From contig CALLXF010000031.1 in NCBI GenBank assembly GCA_938015805.1, forward strand, positions 1 to 37,560: a stretch of 37,560 bases of DNA, read 5' to 3'. Origin of the DNA: an uncultured Saprospiraceae bacterium (GTDB lineage: Bacteria > Bacteroidota > Bacteroidia > Chitinophagales > Saprospiraceae). Made by a program: the position numbers and the translations under genes. The notes under the pieces are model-generated. The model was not told the origin of the DNA. It worked only from the letters and a program-made list of their open reading frames with translations, and searched no databases. The first letter of the stretch is position 1. Every line of letters begins with the position of its first letter. Shown here piece by piece: positions 8,757 through 19,000 of the stretch.

Positions 8757-9650
8757 CTACTTAAACAATTTAACTGTTGCACCTTCATCATTCTCTGTAA
8801 TGGTGACCAGTAATTCCCTAGCTCCTGATCTTTTTTCCTTGTAAACTTTTGAACCTATAGACCATCGCTCTTTCTTTTTTAACCCTGGCAATAGCGAAAA
8901 CCCATAACTAAATGTTGTACCATCTTTTTTAGGACCTACTATCACAAAATGATTACGTTTAAATGAATTGTTCTTTATTTCTAAATCTATAAATCGGAGA
9001 TCTTGATTAGTCATCTCTTCTCCACCATTTACAGGGTTTTCATAATCGTCATCCAGATCATCGCTTATAGGCTTAGACATTAATATCAATCTTGCTCGCT
9101 TATTTAAATTTGTTTTTAAGTTTGAAACTTTGTTTAAAGTAACCTTAGAATCATCGTCTATAGAAACATAGGCGTTTTCTAAAATGGCTTTAGAAAGATC
9201 AATAGTTGTTCCTGTGGTGATCACCTTTATATTTCGAGCTGATCCTTCTGCTATAATTCTTCCTACATTCCCTTCTAAAGTAAGATCCTGCATCTTCATA
9301 TTTATTATGGTCGTTTCGGAATGCGTGCCTTGATATACTTTTTCAAGAGCAGGACAGCCTATCGTTATGACAGGATTGGTTCTTGGTTCGATCCATTTTA
9401 TCTGATCTAGGGTAAGATGACCATTTGCAAATTGCTTCCCTATCCAAGAAATGACATTCTCATCTGTTGTAATCGTCATCATTTCTTTTTGATTGTAATC
9501 CAATACGATATCTGCATTTAATTGGATATCAATACTGCGTAAGTCTTTTAGCTCTATGGTCTCAGTTACTATCTTACCATTACCATAAATTTGAGCTCCA
9601 GCCTGATAAGCTGTAACCATTACCATAAACAATAAAAACCTTAATCTCAT
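8757..9650 (-). CDS. Secreted head-GIN/DUF2807 domain protein
   Basis: A signal peptide spans residues 1-19 (basic start, hydrophobic core, then AGA-Q). Residues 20-190 match the pattern of the putative auto-transporter adhesin head GIN domain (DUF2807): GNGKIVTETIELKDLRSIDI, then short beta strands with regularly placed small and charged residues, expected to form a right-handed beta-helix. An acidic linker (DDLDDDYENP) at about 196-205 leads to a C-terminal basic domain that I do not recognise. The role is unknown; the family is widespread in Bacteroidota envelopes. It is monocistronic by position, with a repeat-rich upstream region. Confidence 0.75.
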   Translation of the reverse strand: MRLRFLLFMVMVTAYQAGAQIYGNGKIVTETIELKDLRSIDIQLNADIVLDYNQKEMMTITTDENVISWIGKQFANGHLTLDQIKWIEPRTNPVITIGCPALEKVYQGTHSETTIINMKMQDLTLEGNVGRIIAEGSARNIKVITTGTTIDLSKAILENAYVSIDDDSKVTLNKVSNLKTNLNKRARLILMSKPISDDLDDDYENPVNGGEEMTNQDLRFIDLEIKNNSFKRNHFVIVGPKKDGTTFSYGFSLLPGLKKKERWSIGSKVYKEKRSGARELLVTITENDEGATVKLFK

Positions 9651-9709
9651 TTTAATACTTTTTAAGTTTTAAGAATGCCACAAATATTATCAGCAACCAT
9701 GGACATAAG

Positions 9710-9762
9710 CGTCTCAAATCACACTAGCGAGTATCAATACTTGAAGGAGACGTCTCAAATCA
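9710..9762. promoter_or_regulatory. Pair of 12-base direct repeats with inner palindromes (candidate operator)
   Basis: CGTCTCAAATCA occurs at 9710-9721 and again at 9751-9762, 41 bases start to start (about four helical turns). The second copy is part of the palindrome GAGACGTCTC (9747-9756), and between the copies lies AGTATCAATACT. The site is upstream of the head-GIN gene and just downstream of the AraC-type regulator gene, so it could be that regulator's target. This is inference from position and repeat geometry. Confidence 0.4.
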
Positions 9763-9796
9763 TCCTAAATAACTGATAATGAGAATATTAAAAAAT

Positions 9797-10945
9797 CTAT
9801 TTATTTCGAAAAGCAGAGGGAGATTTGCCTGATATTCTTTTAAATACTCTGTTAAAAGTGGCTTTACTATTAAAACCAGAATCATATGCAATCGACAGTA
9901 TAGTTAAATGCTTTTTTTCTGGGTCTACTAATTGGGATTTTACATGTTCTACACGATATTGATTTATAAAATCATTAAAATTAATTCCCTTTCCTTTATT
10001 TATAATAAAAGAAAGCTGGGTCGGATTAAGTCCGATTTTTCTAGCCAACTGACTTAGAGAGAGATTAGGATCCAGGTAAAGTTTTTCTAAATCGATTATC
10101 CTACATACCTTATCTAATTCTTCTTGATATTTAAACTGATCAATTGTATGATCACTTTTAAAAGAATCATAAGACTCAGAAAGATTAATCTTCTTGACAT
10201 TTTCTAATGGTGTAAAATACCCTTTGACACCTACATAAATCACGACTAAAGCCGAACAGAACTGATACCACCATTCTTCAGTCCAATGTAGGTCTAATAT
10301 AAATCCGTCAGTGATTGTTTGTACAACATCATAAATAAATAAGAAAGTATAAGCTATTAAAAAATTACGTAACCATCTCAGTTCGTAATTGTAAGTATTA
10401 GAATATTCTTGGACTAATCGATTTCTAAAGACATAATATATCTTGAACGAGAGTACCAAATAAACGAATAACTGAAGTGTAAAGAAAGCAGAGAAACCTA
10501 TTGTTAAATGCTCCATAGCCCAGCTGTATAAAACCCCATTTTGGGTATTTTCAAAACCTGGTTGTCTAACATCATAAAGATAAACCCCAATATAAAATAC
10601 TACATAAAGTAAGGCGGGCACAAAATGTAATGTATCTCGTTTAGAGAAGAAAAAAGACTCCTCGACGCTGGCTTTTATGTAAAAATAAATTAGTGGACCT
10701 GATGCAAGTCCTAATGAAATCAAATAATAATTAATCTTGGTATTTTTAAAAGTATCATACCATGACATAAATCCTATGGTATAGGTAGTCCGATGGTAAC
10801 ACGTAATTAGCAATAAGATAGCCAGGAAAATATCCGAAGCAACTGATTTACTTCTAAACCTATAGACTAACAACAATGCAAGTAAAAGTCCCTGAATTAC
10901 TAAGACTAATAATGGAGTCGAATAAATATTAAAATCTGGAAACAT
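9797..10945 (-). CDS. AraC family regulator with N-terminal seven-to-eight-helix membrane domain
   Basis: The 382-residue protein begins with a polytopic membrane region, about residues 10-250 with seven or eight hydrophobic helices, of the kind found in Bacteroidota membrane-bound AraC regulators. The C-terminal AraC/XylS DNA-binding domain spans about 280-382: first helix-turn-helix LSLSQLARKIGLNPTQLSFIIN, second with ILSIAYDSGFNSKATFNRVFK and the family ending KRISGKSPSAFR. It is predicted to sense a membrane or envelope cue and act on nearby genes. It follows the phosphoesterase gene by 30 bases on the same strand. Direct repeats just beyond its 3' end are possible targets. Confidence 0.88.
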   Translation of the reverse strand: MFPDFNIYSTPLLVLVIQGLLLALLLVYRFRSKSVASDIFLAILLLITCYHRTTYTIGFMSWYDTFKNTKINYYLISLGLASGPLIYFYIKASVEESFFFSKRDTLHFVPALLYVVFYIGVYLYDVRQPGFENTQNGVLYSWAMEHLTIGFSAFFTLQLFVYLVLSFKIYYVFRNRLVQEYSNTYNYELRWLRNFLIAYTFLFIYDVVQTITDGFILDLHWTEEWWYQFCSALVVIYVGVKGYFTPLENVKKINLSESYDSFKSDHTIDQFKYQEELDKVCRIIDLEKLYLDPNLSLSQLARKIGLNPTQLSFIINKGKGINFNDFINQYRVEHVKSQLVDPEKKHLTILSIAYDSGFNSKATFNRVFKRISGKSPSAFRNK

Positions 10946-10975
10946 CTAAGTGCAAATATGCCTAATTAGAAAGGA

Positions 10976-11500
10976 TTATTTTACTATCGGATCTTTTAGC
11001 TGACCTCTATTTCCTAATTCCACTACTCTTACATTAGACATCTTACCGCTATCTATTTCGAAAAGTAATATCGTTCTGAACTTATGAAAACCGTGATGTC
11101 CACAGGCACCTGGATTCATGTGTAGTAAATTATGTTTAGGATCAGGCATCACTTTACAAATGTGAGAGTGACCACATATATATAAGTCTGGTTTTTGTTC
11201 TTTCAAAATGGCATCCACTCTTTTAAAAAGTCTTCCCGGATACCCTCCTATATGTGTTATAAAAACATTCAGTCCATCAATCGTAAAATTTAGATTTAAT
11301 GGAAACTCAGCTCTGATTTTAGAATCATCGATATTTCCGTACACTGCTCTTATGGGTTTCCCCAATGTTTCTAATTCATCTATAACCTTACGTGGTCCTA
11401 TATCTCCACCATGCCATATCTCATCTACTTCCTTTAAATGATCTAATACATCTTGTCCCATATATCCATGGGTATCTGAGATTAATCCGATTCTAGTCAT
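10976..11500 (-). CDS. YfcE/MJ0936-type metallophosphoesterase
   Basis: This is a 174-residue calcineurin-like phosphodiesterase. Metal ligands are visible in order: SDTHG (Asp8 and His10), HGGDIG near 30-35, AVYGNIDD near 53-60, FITHIGG near 79-85 and ICGHSHICK near 108-116. The size fits the small phosphodiesterase family that hydrolyses model phosphodiesters and is often annotated as a YfcE-like phosphodiesterase. No signal peptide is present, so it is cytoplasmic. It is followed after 30 bases by the AraC-type gene. Its natural substrate is unknown. Confidence 0.9.
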   Translation of the reverse strand: MTRIGLISDTHGYMGQDVLDHLKEVDEIWHGGDIGPRKVIDELETLGKPIRAVYGNIDDSKIRAEFPLNLNFTIDGLNVFITHIGGYPGRLFKRVDAILKEQKPDLYICGHSHICKVMPDPKHNLLHMNPGACGHHGFHKFRTILLFEIDSGKMSNVRVVELGNRGQLKDPIVK

Positions 11501-11552
11501 AAGAGAGTTTTAAAAATTTAGCAAGCCATAAAGGTATGAAGAATCTAACGAG

Positions 11553-11969
11553 CTATTTATCTATCTCTAATGCCCTTTGCAAAGAATTAATTTTTAGATG
11601 GTAGCTCAATGGGATAAAACTTCCAATTAGAAAAAGAACAATCAGAAGAATGAGAATAATATCCTCAGTGATTAATGGCCAGCCAAACCCAACTTCTACC
11701 CAGGCAAAATATATAACGACAATAAATAACAACATCGTAAATGTTATAATAATTATAGAGATCCCTAATCGTAATACCATATTCCAGAAAGCTATAAATC
11801 GGAGTCCACGAATTCTACTTTGGGAATAATCCAGAATATTTTGATCCTGCAGATCGACTCTTAACTGAAGGTCATTAATCTTTTTCCAATCAACGCTGTA
11901 AAAAACAACTAATACAAAATGAGATAAGATTAAAAAATGAACAGAGAATTCTACTAGATTTTTAAACAT
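11553..11969 (-). CDS. Small membrane protein of unknown function, three helices
   Basis: The 138-residue protein is not recognised. Hydrophobic segments at about residues 8-27, 55-85 and 100-122 suggest three or four transmembrane helices; the segment between the first two is polar and could form a short amphipathic stretch (KKINDLQLRVDLQDQNILDYSQ). It lies 52 bases upstream of the phosphoesterase gene on the same strand and probably belongs to the same transcript. No enzymatic motif is visible. Confidence 0.6.
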   Translation of the reverse strand: MFKNLVEFSVHFLILSHFVLVVFYSVDWKKINDLQLRVDLQDQNILDYSQSRIRGLRFIAFWNMVLRLGISIIIITFTMLLFIVVIYFAWVEVGFGWPLITEDIILILLIVLFLIGSFIPLSYHLKINSLQRALEIDK

Positions 11970-12079
11970 ACTATTCTTTTATAAAACCCAGTTTCATCGT
12001 ATATAAAGTAAGAAATTGTAAAAAGGATGATCATCGCAAGAGCACTGTACAAAATCCCCATTAGCCTCAATAATGTCAT
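11954..12079 (-). CDS. Possible 41-residue membrane peptide
   Basis: An ATG-initiated ORF of 41 codons encodes one strongly hydrophobic segment (MGILYSALAMIILFTISYF) followed by a short charged tail. It overlaps the start of the next membrane protein gene by 16 bases. Only about 15 bases separate it from the terminator upstream, which leaves little room for a promoter of its own. It may be a real small protein or a chance ORF. Confidence 0.3.
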   Translation of the reverse strand: MTLLRLMGILYSALAMIILFTISYFIYDETGFYKRIVCLKI

Positions 12080-12094
12080 AGCTCTAAATTAAAA

Positions 12095-12126
12095 AAGTCT
12101 AACCCAAAATTAATTGGGTTAGACTT
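12095..12126 (-). terminator. Rho-independent terminator of the HYR gene pair
   Basis: A perfect 13-base-pair hairpin (AAGTCTAACCCAA, loop AATTAA, TTGGGTTAGACTT) followed on the minus strand by a run of T (12094-12089) lies 28 bases after the stop of the 12154-16035 gene. It is a textbook intrinsic terminator. Confidence 0.9.
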
Positions 12127-12153
12127 ACAATCCTGGTTTTAAGCCAGAACACT

Positions 12154-15100
12154 TTAGTTCATTACAATCATTTTCTTAACGGCTACCTTTCCAGCAGCAC
12201 TTAGCTGGTAATAATAAACTCCTGTAGAAGGAAGATCATTCTTACTAACTCTGATCGATGTGATTCCTTTTTCTGCATAAGCAGAAGAAGACATTATTAT
12301 TTTACCAGTTACATCCATTACATCTAAAGTATAATGAGCTGCATCTGACATATTAAATCTAATTTCTGTATCAGTAGAAAATGGATTAGGTGTATTTTGA
12401 TATAATGCAAAGTCATCTGTCGTTACAGACCCTCTAAATTCTAATGCAAGATCTAATATCTGAGCATCGCTGTCATAAGCTTCCGCAATAGTTATATCTG
12501 AGGATAACGTAAGTGCCTCTGATATATAACCGTCTGTCTGAGCTACAAAAGATAATGTAAATACATGTCCATCAATAGTCGGGTTAGAAATATCATCCCA
12601 ACTCATAGAAAGCCTATTATCTCTAACATTGATATTAGAGTTAGTAACGTTTATCTCATTGGAGGTAACTCCAGAAAAACTTAAACTATTATCTATGTTC
12701 AATGTAAATTGCATTCCCAGAAGTGCTACCGCTTCTTCTGCTGTAAATACTACGTCTACATTTTCACCAGCCACAAAAGCACGATCATTTATAACCATAT
12801 CAAAAGATGCTCCTGATCTGTTTTCTGTGACATTACCATTTACATTATACTCAGCATTATCATTTACATCTCCTACTTTGATCGCTACAAAATCTGCTTC
12901 ATTTTCATTTACATACAGTGCACTTATATCTATCGTCTCCTCATAACCCCATGGAGTTAGTGGATCATTAAAGGTATAAGCTGCAGGTACAAATAAATAT
13001 GGATCGTTACTAGGAAACTGGTCGTAAATTCCTAATATCATTTTTCTCAGTTCGATCAGATCGGTAGCAGAAATATTTCCGCTTTTGTTAATATCCGCTG
13101 CTATCAATTTATACGGAGATGTGATTAATTGCATATCTAAAATATGCTTCTGAATCAATACAAGATCTAAGGTAGAAACCCCGTTCATTACATCTGTAGT
13201 TTTCTGAGGATCGATAGAATATCCGTCATAGTAATCTAAAGGATTAAATAAATATTCTCCTGTTTGATCAGTCATATTCATCAGAGCTACATTATCTGTA
13301 ACATTCATTAACTCTACTTCTACGTCTACTACTTCTTCTCCCATCTCACTCATTACTTTACCAGCAACAACTGCATCTAAAGCTCCTTGATCCTGACAAG
13401 CATCAGAGTTATCTTGCAATACTAAAATTACAAGACAGAATTCAGAATTACCATCCTCATCTATTACATACATCTGTAAAGGAATCTCTACTCCGATCCC
13501 ATTAGGAACATCAGAACAATCAAATTCTAGAGCAGGCTGAGTACCTTCTGCATTAAAAGAAAACACTAACTGATCCTCTGGACTACATGAGTCTTCTGAC
13601 TTAATATTAAAATCAGATGCCCATACTTCTGTTTCTCCATTATCATCGAGAACCCATACTAACTCAGCTAAACAAATAGGAGTAGGTGCTTTATCATCCG
13701 TTATGGTTAATTTAAAATCACAATCGCCTACATTTCCACACTCATCAGTGGCATAGTATGTCACAAGATGTCTTCCTGACGGATAAGTATCATTTATCTG
13801 TGTACCGTTACCTGTTACATCTATAGAACCATCACAATAGAAATCTATTTCCCAATTGTAATTCAGGTTAGTAGAACAATCATCAGTTGCCGATTTATTA
13901 ATATTTACAGCAGCTTGACAATCTTGATTATCATCAGATATAGTAATATCATCGCATCCTGTAAACACAGGTGCTTCGCCTCCTGAGATATTTATAGTTT
14001 GTTCAAATTCAAAAAACTGGATAGGTGTGTTAGGCATATACATACACCAGTCCGTTACCTTCCATGTTCTTTTTATAACTAGACAGTTTCCGTTTAAATT
14101 ATAGAATTCCGCATCATCGTAAGTTATTGCAATATCTACACACTCAGAATCATTATTTACTGTAGGGAAACTTCCTATAATATATGGATCTGTTTCTACA
14201 TCAGAACAACCGTTTACGGTGAGATTTTCTACAGGCCAGTTAATATCAGATTCTAATAATGGATCATCACTTACTACGGTAATTTCTTGAGTACAACTTA
14301 CTGTATTTCCCGAACCGTCCTCAGCTACCCAAGTACGAATAAAAAATCCAGTATTACATCCAGTGGTAATAAACGCTCCGTCTGTATAATCTATAGAAGG
14401 TGTCGTACAATTATCTGATGTCATCGGTGACCCAGTATTACTCGGTAATCTACTATCATCACATCCGATAGTTCGATCAGAAGGACAAGAGATCACTGGA
14501 TCTATTTTATCATCTACGTGAATGTTTGCTGTACAGATATTAGTATTACTGATATCTACATCTAGCTCAAACTCATCAACTAAATCCTGAGCTTCAGGAT
14601 CAGTCACCATTAGATAAACTAAATTATCTCCAACTCTATCACAACAAACTTCTAACGATTCAAAGAAATTTACACCATCCCAAGAAATCTTAAACGTTAG
14701 ATTATCAGAACAATTATCCCAACTGTTATCATCTATAGAATTTGCGTAAATGGTCTGACACTCGCTATTTACTAAAGAGATTACCGTAGACCCCTCGCAT
14801 ATTGCTGTAGGTGCTATCGGATCATAAACAATTACCTCAGTGTAACAATCTGTCTGAAATCCACAATCATCTATAACTGTATACCTTATCCAAGTCTGTC
14901 CTATCGGTAAATCCGATATAGAAAAATTAGGAAATGTTCCTGATACATTTGCAGTTTCGTACGGTGTATCTTGAGGAGGAGCTCCACCATTGGCATCAGC
15001 CAACTTGTAAGCTACCGACCATGTAAACCCACTACATTCGTTGATCACGTTAGGTGCAGGAACATTTTCCCATGTCCCTAAACAGTTTATATCGGCAGGA

Positions 15101-16035
15101 ATAACAGAAGATACTGTATACCCTAATCCTGTAGGTGCACCCGCATCCACTGGACAAGAAATCACTGGAAATCTGTTATCTTCCACTTTAATTATCTGCA
15201 CACAGTTTAGTTCCTCTCCCGTACACCAGTCTACGATAAACCAACTACGAATAATTTTCATTCCAGCTCCACATAACTCTACTTCAGAATCAGTGTAATA
15301 AAATAGAATGTTTTCGCAAGCTGTGTTAGTCGGAGCTCCAGTGATGCTAGGATCTGGAAAATTAGCATTTAAAACACGAGAATCCTCGCAATCTAAATCT
15401 AAATCACCTGGACATACTACATCCGTAATAGAAGTTCTTCTTACATTAATCAGTTGTACACATGAGGCCGTATTCCCAGACTCATCGACAGCTGTCCATG
15501 TTCTCGTAATCGTTCTACCGTATGGACCAGTACAAGTCATCGGAGATAAAACATCATCCCAAAATGTCTCTACTGAACCACATTCGTCAGTGGCTGTAAA
15601 ACCGCCAACGGCAGCTGGAGACGTACTGTCTTCGCAGTCTATATCTACAGCTGTACAGCTCACAATAGGTGCAAACTTATCTTCTACTTTTACTAGTCCC
15701 CAACAGGTCAAATTACAAGGTATCAATCGTACTTCTACTTTTAGTGTACTATCCTTATATGCTGCTGTAATTAGAGGTGATCCAGGAATGACATTATCAT
15801 TACCATCTCTTACCGTGACCTCATAATCAGAGTCGGGAAAAGTTTGGTTCTCTACCATATGATCTGGTCTCACCAGAAACTGACATAGAGAATCTAGAGA
15901 AACTTGCACTAGGTCGTTACACGTCATCGTAACTCCGGCACATTGTGCAGACAGCTGAGACATGGACCCCACTGTAAGCAAAACAATGGTCATCATGCCT
16001 GTAACAGCATTCTTTATATTGCTTAGTGTTTTCAT
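12154..16035 (-). CDS. Large secreted HYR-domain protein with dockerin-like, cohesin-like and T9SS sorting modules (paralogue A)
   Basis: This is predicted to be a surface or matrix protein exported by Sec and then T9SS. The chosen start gives a standard signal peptide (MKTLSNIKNAVTG..., cleavage after QLSAQ); an in-frame ATG at 16083 would add 16 residues. From the 16083 frame: HYR-like Cys-rich modules run to about residue 890, with joints such as VEDKFAPIVSC and VDDKIDPVISCP; a carboxypeptidase-regulatory-like module lies near 905-955; and a dockerin-like segment near 960-1020 has a degenerate first repeat (GVSTLDLVLIQKHIL) and a good second calcium loop (DINKSGNISATD). A cohesin-like beta module spans about 1093-1214 (LLGMQFTLNIDNSLSFSGV). 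The T9SS type A tail covers about 1225-1309 (LYQNTPNPFS ... KKMIVMN). It sits just after its paralogue and shares its transcript. It has no catalytic domain; an adhesive or structural role is inferred. Confidence 0.85.
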   Translation of the reverse strand: MKTLSNIKNAVTGMMTIVLLTVGSMSQLSAQCAGVTMTCNDLVQVSLDSLCQFLVRPDHMVENQTFPDSDYEVTVRDGNDNVIPGSPLITAAYKDSTLKVEVRLIPCNLTCWGLVKVEDKFAPIVSCTAVDIDCEDSTSPAAVGGFTATDECGSVETFWDDVLSPMTCTGPYGRTITRTWTAVDESGNTASCVQLINVRRTSITDVVCPGDLDLDCEDSRVLNANFPDPSITGAPTNTACENILFYYTDSEVELCGAGMKIIRSWFIVDWCTGEELNCVQIIKVEDNRFPVISCPVDAGAPTGLGYTVSSVIPADINCLGTWENVPAPNVINECSGFTWSVAYKLADANGGAPPQDTPYETANVSGTFPNFSISDLPIGQTWIRYTVIDDCGFQTDCYTEVIVYDPIAPTAICEGSTVISLVNSECQTIYANSIDDNSWDNCSDNLTFKISWDGVNFFESLEVCCDRVGDNLVYLMVTDPEAQDLVDEFELDVDISNTNICTANIHVDDKIDPVISCPSDRTIGCDDSRLPSNTGSPMTSDNCTTPSIDYTDGAFITTGCNTGFFIRTWVAEDGSGNTVSCTQEITVVSDDPLLESDINWPVENLTVNGCSDVETDPYIIGSFPTVNNDSECVDIAITYDDAEFYNLNGNCLVIKRTWKVTDWCMYMPNTPIQFFEFEQTINISGGEAPVFTGCDDITISDDNQDCQAAVNINKSATDDCSTNLNYNWEIDFYCDGSIDVTGNGTQINDTYPSGRHLVTYYATDECGNVGDCDFKLTITDDKAPTPICLAELVWVLDDNGETEVWASDFNIKSEDSCSPEDQLVFSFNAEGTQPALEFDCSDVPNGIGVEIPLQMYVIDEDGNSEFCLVILVLQDNSDACQDQGALDAVVAGKVMSEMGEEVVDVEVELMNVTDNVALMNMTDQTGEYLFNPLDYYDGYSIDPQKTTDVMNGVSTLDLVLIQKHILDMQLITSPYKLIAADINKSGNISATDLIELRKMILGIYDQFPSNDPYLFVPAAYTFNDPLTPWGYEETIDISALYVNENEADFVAIKVGDVNDNAEYNVNGNVTENRSGASFDMVINDRAFVAGENVDVVFTAEEAVALLGMQFTLNIDNSLSFSGVTSNEINVTNSNINVRDNRLSMSWDDISNPTIDGHVFTLSFVAQTDGYISEALTLSSDITIAEAYDSDAQILDLALEFRGSVTTDDFALYQNTPNPFSTDTEIRFNMSDAAHYTLDVMDVTGKIIMSSSAYAEKGITSIRVSKNDLPSTGVYYYQLSAAGKVAVKKMIVMN

Positions 16036-16086
16036 GTTATTATATATTAATTCTTTCATTTTAATCAATTGTGTCTTTATCATTAA

Positions 16087-19000
16087 TTACTTAATTACAA
16101 TCATCTTTCTAGTTGCCGTATGTGTATATGAGTTTAACTGGTAATAGAGAATGCCCGAATTAGTGAATGTGCTAGCGTTAACTTGCAGTTCATTATATCC
16201 TTTTACAAAATCGTCAGTCTTGGCAAAGATGACTCTTCCAGTTGCGTCATATACAGTTAGAGTGGCTGTAGAGGCTTCTGGTAGATCAAATCCTATGATT
16301 GTATTATCCTTAAATGGATTAGGTATGTTCTGATAAAGCGCAAAACCATCTTTCTGGTTATCACTTGTAATTGCGATCGTTGTCTCTGTTATAGTGTTAT
16401 CTTGTAACACATATGCTTCTGCGTTAGTAATTAGTGAACCGATCTTTATCAGATCTAAGCTACTACCGCTTTTCTTTGTAGTTAATTGTAAATTAAATAG
16501 AGTTTGATCTTTAGTAACTGTGATAGCTTCGTCTCTATCATAACTTACTGTGACTACTCCTTCTTGTAACAATGCAAAATTTGCTTCTGTTATATCTATT
16601 ACATCACTGGTAATTCCATTAAACTGGAACTGATCAGCATCATACTCGATCGTAAACTGCATTCCGATTAAATCATTTTGATCATCCATACGGAATGGTA
16701 CTGCGATAGATTCATTCGCTGTAAAGCTGATATCCTCAGTAGACAATAGTAGAGGATTATTGTTTCTATTAGAAACATTTCCTGTTGCATTAGATAAATC
16801 GATACTACTATTTACATCTCCTATTTTTACTGCAATAAAATCGACATTCGTCATAACAGCATCTAAAGATGGGTAAGACATAGACTCATCATACGGGAAT
16901 GGATCTGAAGGATTTGAAAATTCAAAAGCTGCATCTACAAATCTCCATGAGCTATTATTAGGAAGCTCATCATAAATTCCTAAAATCAGTTTTCTAAGAT
17001 CTATTAGATCAATAGCAGAAATATGGCCTGAATTATTGATATCAGCAGCGATCACTTTATAAGGACTATCTAAAGCCTGTATTCCTAAAAGGTGTTTTTG
17101 TATCAACACTAAATCGATAGTAGAAACCCCACTCATGTGATCATCATTACGTTCTGCATGAACATTATAATCTTCATACATTTCTAGATTTGAGAATGCA
17201 TATCCACCATCAGTATCTGTCATATTCATAGATGGAAAATCTGGCATATCTGCATTGAGCTCTACCATTACATCCTCTACCATAACATCTGTTTCCGTAT
17301 ATACATGACCAGTCACACCTACTCTATTCCCTGTCCCAATAACATCTGTACAATAATCACTATTATCCTGAAGTACTAACATCGTAGGACAAAAGTCAAA
17401 ATTTCCTGCAGCATCAAAAACGTAAATATCTATTTCTAATGTGTCAGATATCCCATTAGGTAAATCTGCACATGTAAACGACATAAACTGATCATTAGGA
17501 TTAGAGGAGAATGCAAAGTCTAACTGAGCCATAGATGAACAATCATCAAAACTACTAGCCTCAAAATCAGAAGCCCATATTGTAGTCGGTCCGTTTGCAC
17601 TTTCTATAACTGTAGTTATAGCTGAAACACAAGTAGGTGTAGGAGCTTTAATATCTCTTAAAGAGAAAGTCTCACAACAACTATCTACATTATCACATCC
17701 ATCAGTCAATGTCCAACAAATAGTATGACTTCCGATTCCTAAAGTAGCATTAGATATGGTCGCTTGATCTCCATCTACTGTTACTGTCTGACTTACACCG
17801 TCTATAGTCGCTGACCATAAAAGTGTTCCAGGACAAGAATCATTTCCAGTCGCTGTAAAGTCTAAAGTATGAGAACAGTTATCATAGTCACCACTAAGCA
17901 CTGCAGGAAGCGAACATCCTGAAGTAATTACTGGAGGTGTATTATCGCTGATTTTTATAATCTGAGATTTCTCCCATATACCTACTCCTGGGTTTCCGTT
18001 AAAAGCACACCAGTCTACCACAGTCCAAGTTCTTACGATTTTAATACATGTATTTTCTACATCATAAAAAACAAGGTCATCATAGGAAGCAAAAACATCA
18101 CTACATGCCCCTGGGTTGTATGTAGGAAATCCATTTGCCGTAGGAAGATCTTCTGGAATAACACTCATACCAGCACAACCTGTCACGGAATAATCCGCTG
18201 GAAAGGTTATCTCACTTAAAGTAAAAGGCGTACTGTTAGTAAATGTAATTACCTGAGCCTCATTAAATACTTGACCACTGGCAGCAGTGTAAGACCATTT
18301 TCTAGTTAATGTTCCAGATCCGCAATCTCCATTATTTACAACAGCAGGAAGAATCTCAGAAAACGATCCCGTACAAATACCTGAACTAAAAGAAGGCGTT
18401 CCGTAAAGACTGTTAAGCTGAGACTGACTGTTAACTGGAAAACTAAATCCACAAGGAACAGTTACAGAAAGATCTGCTGGTTCATTAAAAGAAGAGTTAG
18501 AATTATCTTGTACAAATGCTTCTATCATACAAGTAGCAGTCTGACCATTAGCAACGGACGTTACTTGTAACTCTATCATTACAGTAGAATTAGCATCAGC
18601 ACAACAGAATTTTATGAGATCTGTAAATGCAGTCTGACTTCCTACCTCAGGACATTCGCCAGGTGTAACTCTTCTGATTTTCAAAGTCACATCTCCGCAA
18701 GAAAAACTTCCATCATCAAAAGTTTCAGGTCCTGCATATGCCCATCCATTTTCATCTAATGCTATATTAGAATGTAGGTCACATACTGCTGTAGGTGGAG
18801 ATGCATCTTCTATAATCAACTCCGTTCTACATTCCGTACTTAAACCACACTCATCTTTAACTACATATCTCAACCAAACGGGTCCTACAGGGAGATCGTT
18901 GATTACAAAATTTGGATAGGTTCCAGTTATGTTATCATCTATAAATTGTGTTCCTGGAGGAGGATTTCCAAATTGATCAGCAACCTTATAAGTTACTTCC

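Noticed and set aside
15308-15826. 172-codon plus-strand ORF within the HYR gene
   Set aside because: It is antisense to a well-supported HYR module region; the composition reflects the complementary strand of Cys/Asp/Thr-rich codons.
16036-16090. Frameshift joining the two HYR genes into one giant gene
   Set aside because: The upstream gene has its own complete T9SS tail and stop, and the downstream gene has its own signal peptide, so these are two tandem paralogues.
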